From Streptomyces sp. LUP47B (GTDB taxonomy: Bacteria; Actinomycetota; Actinomycetes; Streptomycetales; Streptomycetaceae): a DNA stretch of 64,000 bases. A program made the position numbers and the translations under genes. This document shows, piece after piece, positions 42,963 to 51,456 of the stretch; position 1 is the first letter of the stretch; every line of letters starts with the position of its first letter. The notes under the pieces are model-generated. The model was given only the letters and a program-made list of their open reading frames with translations. It did not search any database and had not been told where the DNA came from. The stretch is from assembly GCF_001746295.1 (NCBI RefSeq), contig NZ_MJAH01000007.1, positions 334,792 through 398,791 of the forward strand, in the 5' to 3' direction.

Positions 42963-43260
42963 GGGGAGCGCCCCTCGTTCAGCACGCCGTCAAGCCATGC
43001 GCGCGGAACTGCCCCGGGGCGTGGTGCTTCGCGGCGCCCAGCTTGTCGAACGGCAGGACGTCCACGCGGTCGACGGAGCCGAGCCCGGTCACGAAGTGTG
43101 CGGGCGTTCTCCCAGCCGCCCCGCGACTCCCCGCCGGCCGCGATGGAGCAGCGGCCAGTCCCTCGACCCGTCGCCGGCCTCTCGTGCCCCTGGGCGATGA
43201 GCCGGCCCCGTTCGTGGACGAGTCGGCGTAGGCGCAGGCTGCTCGTCGTCTCCCGATCGT

Positions 43261-43295
43261 GGCCGAGTGGCCCCTCCGATGGCCCGAGTGGCCCA
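43261..43295. repeat. Tandem GGCC(C)GAGTGGCCC elements before the cNMP-binding gene
   Basis: GGCCGAGTGGCCC (43261-43273) is repeated as GGCCCGAGTGGCCC (43281-43294). Each resembles a degenerate version of the island box (GGCC and GGCCC half-sites with a four-base spacer). They lie about 70-100 bases before the start at 43364. Confidence 0.4.
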
Positions 43296-43363
43296 TGGCC
43301 CGCCACCGGGGGTGGGCCGCACGCTGGCCATGGCAGTTTCCACATCCCGTCGGGAGGCACGCC

Positions 43364-43828
43364 ATGATCACCACCCCCACGCCCAGCATGCTGCGAGCCC
43401 TGCCCGCCGACCACCGGCACCGGCTCATGCGCCTCGGCCGCGAGGTCTCCTTCCCGCAGGGGGTGCGTCTGTTCGAGGAGGGCAGCCGGGCCGACCGGTT
43501 CTGGATCATCCGTACGGGCACGGTCGAGCTCGACATGCGCGTCCCCGGCCGCCGGGCGGCCGTCATCGAGACGCTCTGCCACAACGAACTCGTCGGCTGG
43601 TCCTGGCTGTTCACCCCGCACGTCTGGCATCTGGGCGCCGAGGCGACGACCCCGGTGCGGGCGTACGAGTTCGATGCCACGGCCGTCCGTCTGATGTGCC
43701 AGGACGACCCGGCCCTGGGCAACGCCATCGCCCAGTGGGTCGGCGACGTGCTCGCCCACCGCCTGCGCTCCGCCCGGACCCGGCTGCTGGACCTTTACGC
43801 GCCGTACGGCGCCGGCAGCCACGTCTGA
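43364..43828 (+). CDS. Cyclic-nucleotide-binding (Crp/Fnr-like) protein without an HTH
   Basis: This 154-residue protein is a single cNMP-binding beta-barrel: HRLMRLGREVSFPQGVRLFE, EEGSRADRFWIIRTGTVELD, ETLCHNELVGWSWLFTPH, then the dimerisation helix region DDPALGNAIAQWVGDVLAHR. A Crp/Fnr regulator would continue into a DNA-binding domain; here it stops shortly after (LYAPYGAGSHV). It must act as a sensor or partner protein rather than a direct regulator. GGGAGG lies six bases before ATG 43364. The next frame downstream is the broken CBS/LuxR remnant. Confidence 0.88.
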   Translation: MITTPTPSMLRALPADHRHRLMRLGREVSFPQGVRLFEEGSRADRFWIIRTGTVELDMRVPGRRAAVIETLCHNELVGWSWLFTPHVWHLGAEATTPVRAYEFDATAVRLMCQDDPALGNAIAQWVGDVLAHRLRSARTRLLDLYAPYGAGSHV

Positions 43829-43867
43829 GTGCGCCGACGCCCGAAGCGACAACGAGAGGCAGCCACG

Positions 43868-44153
43868 ATGCACGGCACCCCGCACATCGTCAGCGACGTC
43901 ATGACCCACCAGGTCGCCGCCATCCCGCGACCACGGCCCGCCTGATCAGCTCGCTGCCGGCCGCCCCCGCCGAGACACCTGCCCTGGCACCTGAACTGGC
44001 CGGCTTGTCGCCACGCGAGCGGGACATCCTCGCTCTGATCGGTGGCGGCCTGGCCACATCTCCCGGCTCCTGGCCGAACTGGGTGTCCAGCGCCTCGTCC
44101 AGGCCGCGGTCCTGGCTTCCCACCTGGAACGCGGCGGCCGCCACACGAAGTAG
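43868..44153 (+). pseudogene. Chimeric remnant: CBS-domain start joined to a DevR-like response-regulator end
   Basis: ATG 43868, after GAGAGG, opens MHGTPHIVSDVMTHQVAAI, the normal start of a two-CBS-domain protein. At about 43922 the reading passes, in another frame, to PATTARLISSLPAAPAET and LSPRERDILALIGGGLA (to about 44054), the linker and first part of a LuxR-type output domain. A second frame change follows, and 44055-44153 reads HISRLLAELGV, VQAAVLASHL, ERGGRHTK, stop, which is the C-terminal end of a DevR/NarL-family regulator. About 18 codons of the recognition helix region are missing between them. The receiver domain is gone. Confidence 0.7.
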
Positions 44154-44235
44154 CACCACCTGGCCGTTCAGTGCCCGCCGCCACCTGCGTCGTCGACCGC
44201 GAGGGCGTCATCCGCCGGGACTGGCCGCACCGCTG

Positions 44236-44805
44236 TCAGACGCGAGCGAGTTCCGCTGCGCCGAATGAGACGTCGAAACGGTCGCACCAGATGCTGACGC
44301 TGTTGTAACTCGACGGATCCACCTCCCTGGGCATGGCGTAGTTCTGGCTTCCCTTGTTGCCTTTGAGCTTGCCCAGGCTGACGTACTTCCCGTCGTCGAA
44401 GACGCGCCAGCCGGCCTTCCCCTCCTTCACAGGTGCGTCCGTCAGCCACACACGCAGGTCCAGTCCGTTGCTGGTGTCGAGGTTCTCCAGCCGCATGATG
44501 TGGGAGCCGTCGGCCAGCCGTACGAGCTTCACGGTGCCCGATGTCGCATGCTCGTGGCTGATCAGCTCACCACTTGCCAACGTCTGCGGACCGGTGGCCG
44601 AGGGCTGCTCGGAGGACTTGGGCGAGGGCGCCGCGGCAGGAGGAGCGGAATTCTCCACCGCCCCGGGCAGCGCCTCCTCGACGGTCTCGTCCTGCCACAG
44701 CTTCCACGGCTGGAACCAGTACAGCCCGAAGCCGACCCCGCCGACCGCCACCACCAGCACCGCGATGACCAACGGCCTGGCAAGTACCTTGCGCCCGCGC
44801 CCCAT
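44236..44805 (-). CDS. DM13-domain membrane-anchored protein
   Basis: This 189-residue protein has an N-terminal membrane helix (PLVIAVLVVAVGGVGFGLYW), a Pro/Ala/Ser-rich stalk to about residue 85, and a DM13 domain at about 90-189: GELISHEHATSGTVKLVRLA, HIMRLENLDTSNGLDLRVWL, then YNSVSIWCDRFDVSFGAAEL with the conserved Cys. DM13 is proposed to act in electron transfer or redox signalling outside the membrane. GAGGCAGGG precedes ATG 44805. It is a plausible extracytoplasmic redox member of the island. Confidence 0.88.
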   Translation of the reverse strand: MGRGRKVLARPLVIAVLVVAVGGVGFGLYWFQPWKLWQDETVEEALPGAVENSAPPAAAPSPKSSEQPSATGPQTLASGELISHEHATSGTVKLVRLADGSHIMRLENLDTSNGLDLRVWLTDAPVKEGKAGWRVFDDGKYVSLGKLKGNKGSQNYAMPREVDPSSYNSVSIWCDRFDVSFGAAELARV

Positions 44806-45001
44806 CCCTGCCTCGTCTCCTGGGAGTTTGCTTGCCTCCCCATTCAACGGAGGCGGGCGGCCGTTCCGTAGCCCGCGGGTGATGACGGAATCCTTACGAC
44901 GCACAGGCGTGCACTGACAGGAGCAGCCGGGGTGCCGACGGTGTTGTCGGGCGCCGCGCTGGAGTCGAACCGGCAGGTGTCCCGGTGCTTCCTGGTCTGC
45001 T

Positions 45002-45736
45002 TCAGCGGTGCTCGGGGTTGTCCGCCCCCGGCCGGCAGCCGGCGTCCCACTCCGTGCGCTGGTTGCCGTAAGCGGGGATCCCTCCGGCGCGCTTGAGCAT
45101 GGCCGCCACGTGCATCAGGTTCCAGGTCATGAAACTGGTGTTGCGGTTGGTGAAGTCGTTCTCCGGTCCTCCCGAGCCGGGGTCCAGGTACGAGGGCCCG
45201 GGACCCGCCGCACCGATCCAGCCCGCGTCGGCCTGCGGCGGGATGGTGTAGCCGAGGTGCTGCAGGCTGTAGAGGATGTTCATGGCACAGTGCTTCACGC
45301 CGTCTTCGTTGCCGGTGATCAGGCACCCGCCGGCCCGTCCGTAATACGCGTACTGGCCTTCCGGGTTGAGGAGACTGGAGCAGCTGTAGAGCCGCTCGAT
45401 GACCTGCTTGGTGACCGAGCTGTTGTCGCCCAGCCAGATCGGTCCGGCCAGCACGAGGATGTCCGCGGCCATCACCTGCTCCTGCAGCGCGGGCCAGGCG
45501 TCCGTGGCGAAGCCGTGTTCGGTCATGTCCGGATAGACGCCAGGGGCGATGTCGTGGTCGACGGCACGGATCTCGTCCGTGGTCACTCCGCGCGCGTCCA
45601 TGATCGCCCGGCTCTTGTCGATGAGCCCCTGGGTGTGGCTGAGCTGAGGGGACGGCTTGAGTGTGCAGTTGATGAAGAGCGCACGCAGGTCGTCGAAGCG
45701 GTAATTGTCCTCAGTCGGTGCGGGCGATGCTGCCAT
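45002..45736 (-). CDS. Flavodoxin-like NAD(P)H-dependent oxidoreductase
   Basis: This 244-residue flavoprotein has the FMN_red/flavodoxin layout: RALFINCTLKPSPQLSHTQG (phosphate loop), DILVLAGPIWLGDNSSVTKQ, GRAGGCLITGNEDGVKHCAM and LQHLGYTIPPQADAGWIGAA. It should bind FMN and reduce quinones, iron or azo compounds with NAD(P)H. GGAGG lies five bases before ATG 45736; upstream in-frame codons have no start signal. A palindromic element (GGGACACCTGGTGCCC, 46273-46288) lies over 500 bases upstream and may be unrelated. Confidence 0.88.
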   Translation of the reverse strand: MAASPAPTEDNYRFDDLRALFINCTLKPSPQLSHTQGLIDKSRAIMDARGVTTDEIRAVDHDIAPGVYPDMTEHGFATDAWPALQEQVMAADILVLAGPIWLGDNSSVTKQVIERLYSCSSLLNPEGQYAYYGRAGGCLITGNEDGVKHCAMNILYSLQHLGYTIPPQADAGWIGAAGPGPSYLDPGSGGPENDFTNRNTSFMTWNLMHVAAMLKRAGGIPAYGNQRTEWDAGCRPGADNPEHR

Positions 45737-45964
45737 GGCGGCCTCCGGGAGAGCGGACAGGGGCGGGGCGGCGTCTGTGCGCCGTCCCGGCGGAAGCGTC
45801 TCGCGGAACGGGCGCGTTGTCCCGCTGCGACGCACCGGCGCACGGTGCGTTCCCCTGACATGCGACGCCGTCATGCGCGTGCCTGCCGCCCCGAGGACCA
45901 AAGGCACAGGAGCGGAGCACTCGCCGGAACAGCCGTCTTCCGCGGGCCTGCCACCGCAGATGCC

Positions 45965-46155
45965 CGGGGAATCTACGTCTCCTGCTCCTGCGGGCCGCGT
46001 ACGTATCCGATCCGCAGGAGCTGCGACAGCAGGTCGGCGCGGCGCAGCAGCGGTTCGACCACTTCCTGCCTGACGTGTACTCGTTCCACAGCGGACTCAA
46101 GGCGCCCGAAGGGGACCGCGCCGTTTCTGCGGGAGTGCGCCGGGAAGCCGCCTGA
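45965..46155 (+). pseudogene. C-terminal remnant of an unidentified gene
   Basis: The plus strand reads NLRLLLLRAAYVSDPQELRQ, then QVGAAQQRFDHFLPDVYSFH and SGLKAPEGDRAVSAGVRREA before TGA 46153-46155. The composition is clearly protein-like, yet there is no start and the frame dissolves upstream. The family is not recognised. The remaining 46156-46396 shows no gene. Confidence 0.35.
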
Positions 46156-46396
46156 ATCGTCACGACGTGCAACCATTCCCTGTGCCTCCTCGCAGAACGG
46201 ACCCGCGGGTGTCCCCCGCCGACCGCGTCTCGGAGCGGGGGGCGTGACTTGCGGTTGCTGCCCTCTGCTCCTGGGACACCTGGTGCCCGTAGGGAAGACG
46301 GCTAATCCATCCCACTGGTTGTACGGTCCCGTCGAACGTCACTCGCTCACCATGCTGTTCTCGGTCGGCACCGACCCCCGACCGGTCCCTGGCACG

Positions 46397-49300
46397 TCAG
46401 TACTCCTCGTGGCCCGGCACCGAGCAGGCCGCGTGCCGCCCCGCGGTGTCGGCAATGAGGTGACGCGGGCCGGCTGCGCGGTTGATGGCCGACTCGACCG
46501 CCGCAACCCGATCTGCGAGCAGCCCGAGGGCGGCAACAGCTCGGGCGATCGCAGCGAGGTGGGAGTCCCCCCGGCCGAAGGCCGGGGAAGAGTCGCTCTC
46601 CGGGCCAGCCAGGGCCTGTGTGCGGACGTACGCCGCCTTCACCTCGGACCAGCGCGCGCTCTGCTCCGTGGTCAGCGTGTCCCGCAGTTCGGCCAGCTTC
46701 AGCAGATTGGCCTCGGCTCCCGTGGAGAGAGTCTGGGCCTCGGCCGTGTAGTGGTCGTCGATCAACGCCGCCAGCTCGGTGTCGTTCATGACCGGCTGGA
46801 TGCGCTGGGCGATCTTGTTCATGTTGCGGTAGGAGCCCTGCAGTCGGAAGGGCGGCTCGGTCCGGGTCTCGTCGGTCTGGGCGGCCGAGGCGATGTAGGC
46901 GGCGTTCACGGCCAGGACCGTCTCGCGTGCCGTCAGCAGATGGCGCAGCACGGCCAGGATCCGCTCCAGCTCGGCGGGCGCGCAGGGGTGGGTCAGCCGG
47001 TCGGCGCGGGCCGTGGTGTCGCCGTCGGCCAGGCGGATCAGCAGGTCGAGGTCGGTGCGCTCGCGGCCGGCCAGCGGTGCGAGGGCCGGGTTCGATGTCA
47101 GCGCGTTCTCGATGAAGCTGAGGGCGAAGGCGTCCTCCTTGCCGGTCAGGACCTCGCCCAGGTTCCACACGTCGGCACGGTTGGCGAGCATGTCGGGGAC
47201 ATGGAAGCGGCTGCCGGACTCGGTGTAGGGGTTGCCTGCCATGCAGACCGCGAAGCGCTTGCCCCGCAGGTCGTACGACCGCGGCTCGCCGCCTCGTACG
47301 CCCTCCATGCGGCGGGTGGCGTCGCACAGCGAGATGAACTTCTGCAGCAGTTGGGGCGAGGTGTGCTGGATGTCGTCGAGGTACAGCAGGGTGTTGTTGC
47401 CCGCCTCCAACGCGAAGTTGATCTTCTCGACCTCTTGGCGGGCCGTGGCATTGGGGGCTTCGGCCGGGTCGAGGGAGGTGACGGCGTGTCCCAGCGCCGG
47501 GCCGTCGACCTTGACCAGGATCAGGCCGAGGCGGTCGGCGACGTACTCCATGAGCGTCGTCTTGCCGTAGCCCGGTGGTGAGACGAGCAGGAGCAGACCG
47601 CCGGTGTCGGTGCGCTTGGTGGCGCCGGTGGTGCCGAGCTGTTTGGCGAGGCTGTCGCCGATCAGGGGCAGGTACACCTCGTCGATGAGCCTGCTGCGCA
47701 CGAAAGCGGACATCACCCGGGGCCGGTACTCGTCAAGTCGGACCCGGGTGCGCTCGGCTGCCACCAAGGCCGTCCGGCGGCGCTGGTAGGCGCGGTGGGC
47801 GGGGACCTCGTGGGCACGGAACTCCCTTGTCCGGGCGAGGAGTTCATCGACCCGGATGGTGAGCGTACGGCCGATGACGCGTGGGTGGATGCCCAGCAGC
47901 CCCTCGACGGTCTCCGTCAGCGGGGCGTCGGACTCGTAGCGGGCCAGGTCCGGGCACAACTCGGCGGCCACCGCCTCGGCCAGATCACCGGGGGCGGGAT
48001 CCGCCCCGGTGGAGGCCGCGTACGACGACAGCCACGCCTCGACCAGTTGCCGGCGGGCGGCCAGGTCGGCTAGAGCGGCGAGGTCGTCGTCGTAGGCCGA
48101 TGTGCCCACCGTACGACGGAACTTGTCGAGCAGCGTGCGGCAGCCGCTGCTGACGACGAACCCCTCGGGGCCGCTCGTCAGCTCCTCGAAGAGGTATGCG
48201 GCGGCGGCATCCGCGGCCTCCCCGGTGATCGCCTGCGCCAGCTCCCCCCGCAGATCGGCGATCGCGGGCGTCAGGCCGAAGGTGTCCCTGGCGCGCGCCA
48301 GCGACACCGCACGCCGGGTCCAACTCGCACGCGCCTCGGGCGTCGTGCGGTGCGCCCAGAACAGCTGGGCGATGGCGCGGGCGGCCGGCTGGTGGCGGAG
48401 CAGGCCGGCGCCTTCGTGCAGGCGCAGCAGCGCGGTGAGGATCAGCACCGCGTCGTGGTCGTGGACGCCGCGCTCGTAGCCCTCGTCGTACGCTGTCTGC
48501 GCCGCCTGCCGGACCAGGGCGGGCAGGTCGTCGGCCTCCGCGAGGGCCGCGGGGCCGTGTTCGTCCAGCAGCCGGGCGGCGAGGTGTTCGGCACGGTAGA
48601 CCTCGGGCGACTCCGAGGGCAGCGGGCGGTTCCAGTACGGGCGGGTGGCGGTGAAGTCGGCGTCGGTGACCGGGGAGCGGTAGTCGGTGCCGGTGAGCGC
48701 GAAGGCGAGGGTGTCGCCGTGCGGGACCAGGGTCAGGTCGAGGGGCTGGGTGTTGACGGCGAAGTGGTGGGTGCCCAGGCGGAGGGTGCGGCCGTCGTCG
48801 GTGTACAGGTCGGTGCGGTCCCGCAGTGCGCGCGACGCCTCCTGGCGGGCGGACTTGAGGCGGCCGTCGAGTTCCTCCGCGCGCACTTGGTCGCCGAGTC
48901 GGCGCAGCTCGTCGGCGAGGCGGCGGATCTTCGCGGGCATCGGGTCGGAGGCGAAGTACGTGGCGACGGCGTCCGCGTCGGGGAGGGCGGCGGCGCGCCG
49001 GGTGAGCGTCTGCATGACGCGGGCGGCCGAGTCGGTGAGGCGTTCGGCACGGCGGGCGCGGGCGTCGGCAAGGGTCTGCTTGCGGGCGGCGAACGCCTCG
49101 AGGACCTCGTCCCGCTTGTCCGCGAGGTCGCCCAGGAAGTCGTCGAACTCGGCGAACCGGGACTCCAGGCTCTCCACCTGTACGAGCAGACCGGCGAGTT
49201 GCTGGTCGCAGGTCTCGGGGCTGTCGGCGGCAGAGAGCGCGCCGGTGACGGCCTGGCCGAGCAGGGCGAACTCGGCGGCGAATTCGGCGCGTCCCTCGCG

Positions 49301-51319
49301 GTCGAACAGTGCGCGACGGCGGCCGTCGAGGGTGGCGCGGGCGCGGTTGACGCCACCCAGTACTTCGGCGATGCGCTCCAGGATGGACGTACGGACGGTG
49401 GCGTCACCGAAGTCGAGGCCGGCGACGACCTCGGTCACCGTCCGCAGTCCGTCGGCGAGTTCGTCGAGGCGGGCGGCGAGGGGCGCGGCCTCGGCGACGG
49501 TGGCGATCGTTTCGGCGTCGGCCACAAGTTGCTCGATGTCGGCCCGGTGGCCGGCGAAGGCGTCCTCGCGGGCGAGGTGGGAGACGGCCCGCTGCCCGAA
49601 GGCGACCAGGTCCGACTCCGCGTCGGCGGCGAGCTCGTCGATGCGGACGGTGTCGGCGTACCGCATGTCCTTGAGGGTGAGCAAGTGCCCTTGGGCGTGC
49701 CGGAGTTCGGTCAGCCCGGTCACCCAGGCGGCGGCGCCGCGCGGAGACTCGCCTCGCAGCCGCCGTACGACCGTGGCGACGCGCGTGGCTGCGTCGGCGA
49801 GCGCGTCGCCGGCCTGGCGGGTGAGGGCCTGGACGGTCTCGAACTCGGCCAGCACCTGCTCGGCGGTGGACCTCACCTGCGTGAGCGGCTCGTGCAGGTC
49901 GCCGAGTTCGGTCTCGGCCAGCCAGTGGTAGGAGTCGGCGGCCCGGACGCATGCGCCGGCCAGTGCCTCGTAGACCTCGCTCGTCGGGGTGACCTCGGTG
50001 ACCGCGCGCGCGATGGACAGACAGTCGGAGATGCCGCGCACGAGGTCGGCGTTGCCGACGCGGGCCAGCGGGCCCGTGCCAACCGGCTGGGCGGCGGCGT
50101 GGGTGTCGGAGACGTACGGGGAGCGCCACAGCTGGAGGGGGTGCACGCGGGCCGGCTCGTCGCTGTCGGCCCGCAGGATCATGAGCGTGCCGTCGTCGAA
50201 GACGGCCCAGCCGTGGCAGGACAGCGGGGTGGCGATCTCCTTGCGGATCATGTTGTACGGCAGGAGGAGGCTGCGGCCTTCCGCGCGCGCGTGGAAGACG
50301 AAGAGGACGTCCTCGCCGTTCGGTGAGCGAATCTCGCGCTCGAACTCCAGGCCCTCGGTGTCGAGTTCGTACGTCTTGTGCGCACCGGCGGCCAGGCAGT
50401 AGCCGCCGGGGAAGACGATGCCCTGGTCCTCGGGCAGGCGGCGGCAGGCCCGGCCGATGCCGTCGAGGCGGACGACGTTCTTGGTGAGGGTGTTGAAGAC
50501 CAGGTAGCGGTGGACGTCCTCCTTGTAGGGGAGGACGTCCAGCAGGATCAGGGCGCCCACGCGCGCGTACGCGATGTCCGCGTCGGCGAGGGACTGCAGT
50601 GGTTCGGCGACCGGCTCGGAGTAGACGCCCTCGCCGGTCTCGGTGTCGTCCTCGACCTTGACAGTCAGCGTCCCTGACACCGTCTCGACGAAGACCTCGT
50701 CCTCGATGGAGACGTGCGGGTGACGGCCGAGTACGTGGTCCTCGCGGGTGGTCCGCGTCCACGGGAAGTCGTGCGAGGGCGGGAAGACGTGGTCGCGCTC
50801 GCCGCGCGCGTCCAGGAAGGTCGCCCGGCCCTCGTCGGTGAGCGCCCAGCGCAGCACGCGGATGTCGCCCGGCTTCTCCCCGGTCTGGAAGACGGCCAGC
50901 AGTTTGCCGCCGGTGCGGCGCAGTTGGAGGATGTGGGCCTGACGGTAGTAGCGGTAGAGGGCGGCGAACTCGCGGACGAAGGCGGGGTCGTCGAGCAGTC
51001 CGGGCACGGCGTTGTCGGGGAGCCGGTTCAGGTCGCGGTCGTGCAGCGTGAAGACGTCACCGACGGTCGTCTCGGGCCCCAGGCCGGGGAAGATGTTGTG
51101 GCCGAGGAGGACGGCGTCGCCCAGGGAAACGATGTCGCGGGGGACGCAGGTGTGTTCGGTGCGCAGCCGCTCGGTGCGCGTCAACTCCAGCCGGGTGGAG
51201 CCGAATTCCTCGGTGCGGCGGGAGTTGAGCGCCTCGGCGCGGCGGGCGAGTTCGCCGGCCTGCGCGGTGAGGCGGTCGCGCAGCACCTCGTACGTGCCGG
51301 TGTCCGGACCGGTGGTCAT
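46397..51319 (-). CDS. Very large AAA+ 'DNA repair ATPase' (DUF3686-type)
   Basis: This 1640-residue protein matches what databases call DNA repair ATPase. The N-terminal 480 residues (RRTEEFGSTRLELTRTERLR, LGHNIFPGLGPETTVGDVF) look like DUF3686. Residues about 480-900 are helical and probably coiled coil (ELADGLRTVTEVVAGL, RRLADELRRLGDQVRAEELD). The AAA+ module is near 1240-1400: Walker A LLVSPPGYGKTTLMEYVADR (about 1246) and Walker B NTLLYLDDIQHTS (about 1310). The repair label has little experimental basis. AGAGGGA precedes ATG 51319. It lies 137 bases downstream of a flotillin gene and probably works with it. Confidence 0.9.
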   Translation of the reverse strand: MTTGPDTGTYEVLRDRLTAQAGELARRAEALNSRRTEEFGSTRLELTRTERLRTEHTCVPRDIVSLGDAVLLGHNIFPGLGPETTVGDVFTLHDRDLNRLPDNAVPGLLDDPAFVREFAALYRYYRQAHILQLRRTGGKLLAVFQTGEKPGDIRVLRWALTDEGRATFLDARGERDHVFPPSHDFPWTRTTREDHVLGRHPHVSIEDEVFVETVSGTLTVKVEDDTETGEGVYSEPVAEPLQSLADADIAYARVGALILLDVLPYKEDVHRYLVFNTLTKNVVRLDGIGRACRRLPEDQGIVFPGGYCLAAGAHKTYELDTEGLEFEREIRSPNGEDVLFVFHARAEGRSLLLPYNMIRKEIATPLSCHGWAVFDDGTLMILRADSDEPARVHPLQLWRSPYVSDTHAAAQPVGTGPLARVGNADLVRGISDCLSIARAVTEVTPTSEVYEALAGACVRAADSYHWLAETELGDLHEPLTQVRSTAEQVLAEFETVQALTRQAGDALADAATRVATVVRRLRGESPRGAAAWVTGLTELRHAQGHLLTLKDMRYADTVRIDELAADAESDLVAFGQRAVSHLAREDAFAGHRADIEQLVADAETIATVAEAAPLAARLDELADGLRTVTEVVAGLDFGDATVRTSILERIAEVLGGVNRARATLDGRRRALFDREGRAEFAAEFALLGQAVTGALSAADSPETCDQQLAGLLVQVESLESRFAEFDDFLGDLADKRDEVLEAFAARKQTLADARARRAERLTDSAARVMQTLTRRAAALPDADAVATYFASDPMPAKIRRLADELRRLGDQVRAEELDGRLKSARQEASRALRDRTDLYTDDGRTLRLGTHHFAVNTQPLDLTLVPHGDTLAFALTGTDYRSPVTDADFTATRPYWNRPLPSESPEVYRAEHLAARLLDEHGPAALAEADDLPALVRQAAQTAYDEGYERGVHDHDAVLILTALLRLHEGAGLLRHQPAARAIAQLFWAHRTTPEARASWTRRAVSLARARDTFGLTPAIADLRGELAQAITGEAADAAAAYLFEELTSGPEGFVVSSGCRTLLDKFRRTVGTSAYDDDLAALADLAARRQLVEAWLSSYAASTGADPAPGDLAEAVAAELCPDLARYESDAPLTETVEGLLGIHPRVIGRTLTIRVDELLARTREFRAHEVPAHRAYQRRRTALVAAERTRVRLDEYRPRVMSAFVRSRLIDEVYLPLIGDSLAKQLGTTGATKRTDTGGLLLLVSPPGYGKTTLMEYVADRLGLILVKVDGPALGHAVTSLDPAEAPNATARQEVEKINFALEAGNNTLLYLDDIQHTSPQLLQKFISLCDATRRMEGVRGGEPRSYDLRGKRFAVCMAGNPYTESGSRFHVPDMLANRADVWNLGEVLTGKEDAFALSFIENALTSNPALAPLAGRERTDLDLLIRLADGDTTARADRLTHPCAPAELERILAVLRHLLTARETVLAVNAAYIASAAQTDETRTEPPFRLQGSYRNMNKIAQRIQPVMNDTELAALIDDHYTAEAQTLSTGAEANLLKLAELRDTLTTEQSARWSEVKAAYVRTQALAGPESDSSPAFGRGDSHLAAIARAVAALGLLADRVAAVESAINRAAGPRHLIADTAGRHAACSVPGHEEY

Positions 51320-51456
51320 GGGGTCCCTCTCGGAAGTCGGAGAAAAACGTGGTCCGGAGCTGCCGTCCCCTGTGCGGCGGCTCCGGACCACGGGCAAGGT
51401 GAGGCCGTGTCGGCGCAGTTCGGGTCACGGCCGTGCCGCTCAGGACCCGGCGGCGG

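Noticed and set aside
46273..46288. GGGACACCTGGTGCCC as another dormancy-island box
   Set aside because: The symmetry centre and half-sites differ from the GGGRCCGTTCGGCCCT form, and it is over 500 bases from the nearest island gene start.
45008..47581. An 857-codon plus-strand open frame
   Set aside because: It runs antisense to the flavodoxin-like and AAA+ genes and across a gene-poor gap, with no domain or start signal.
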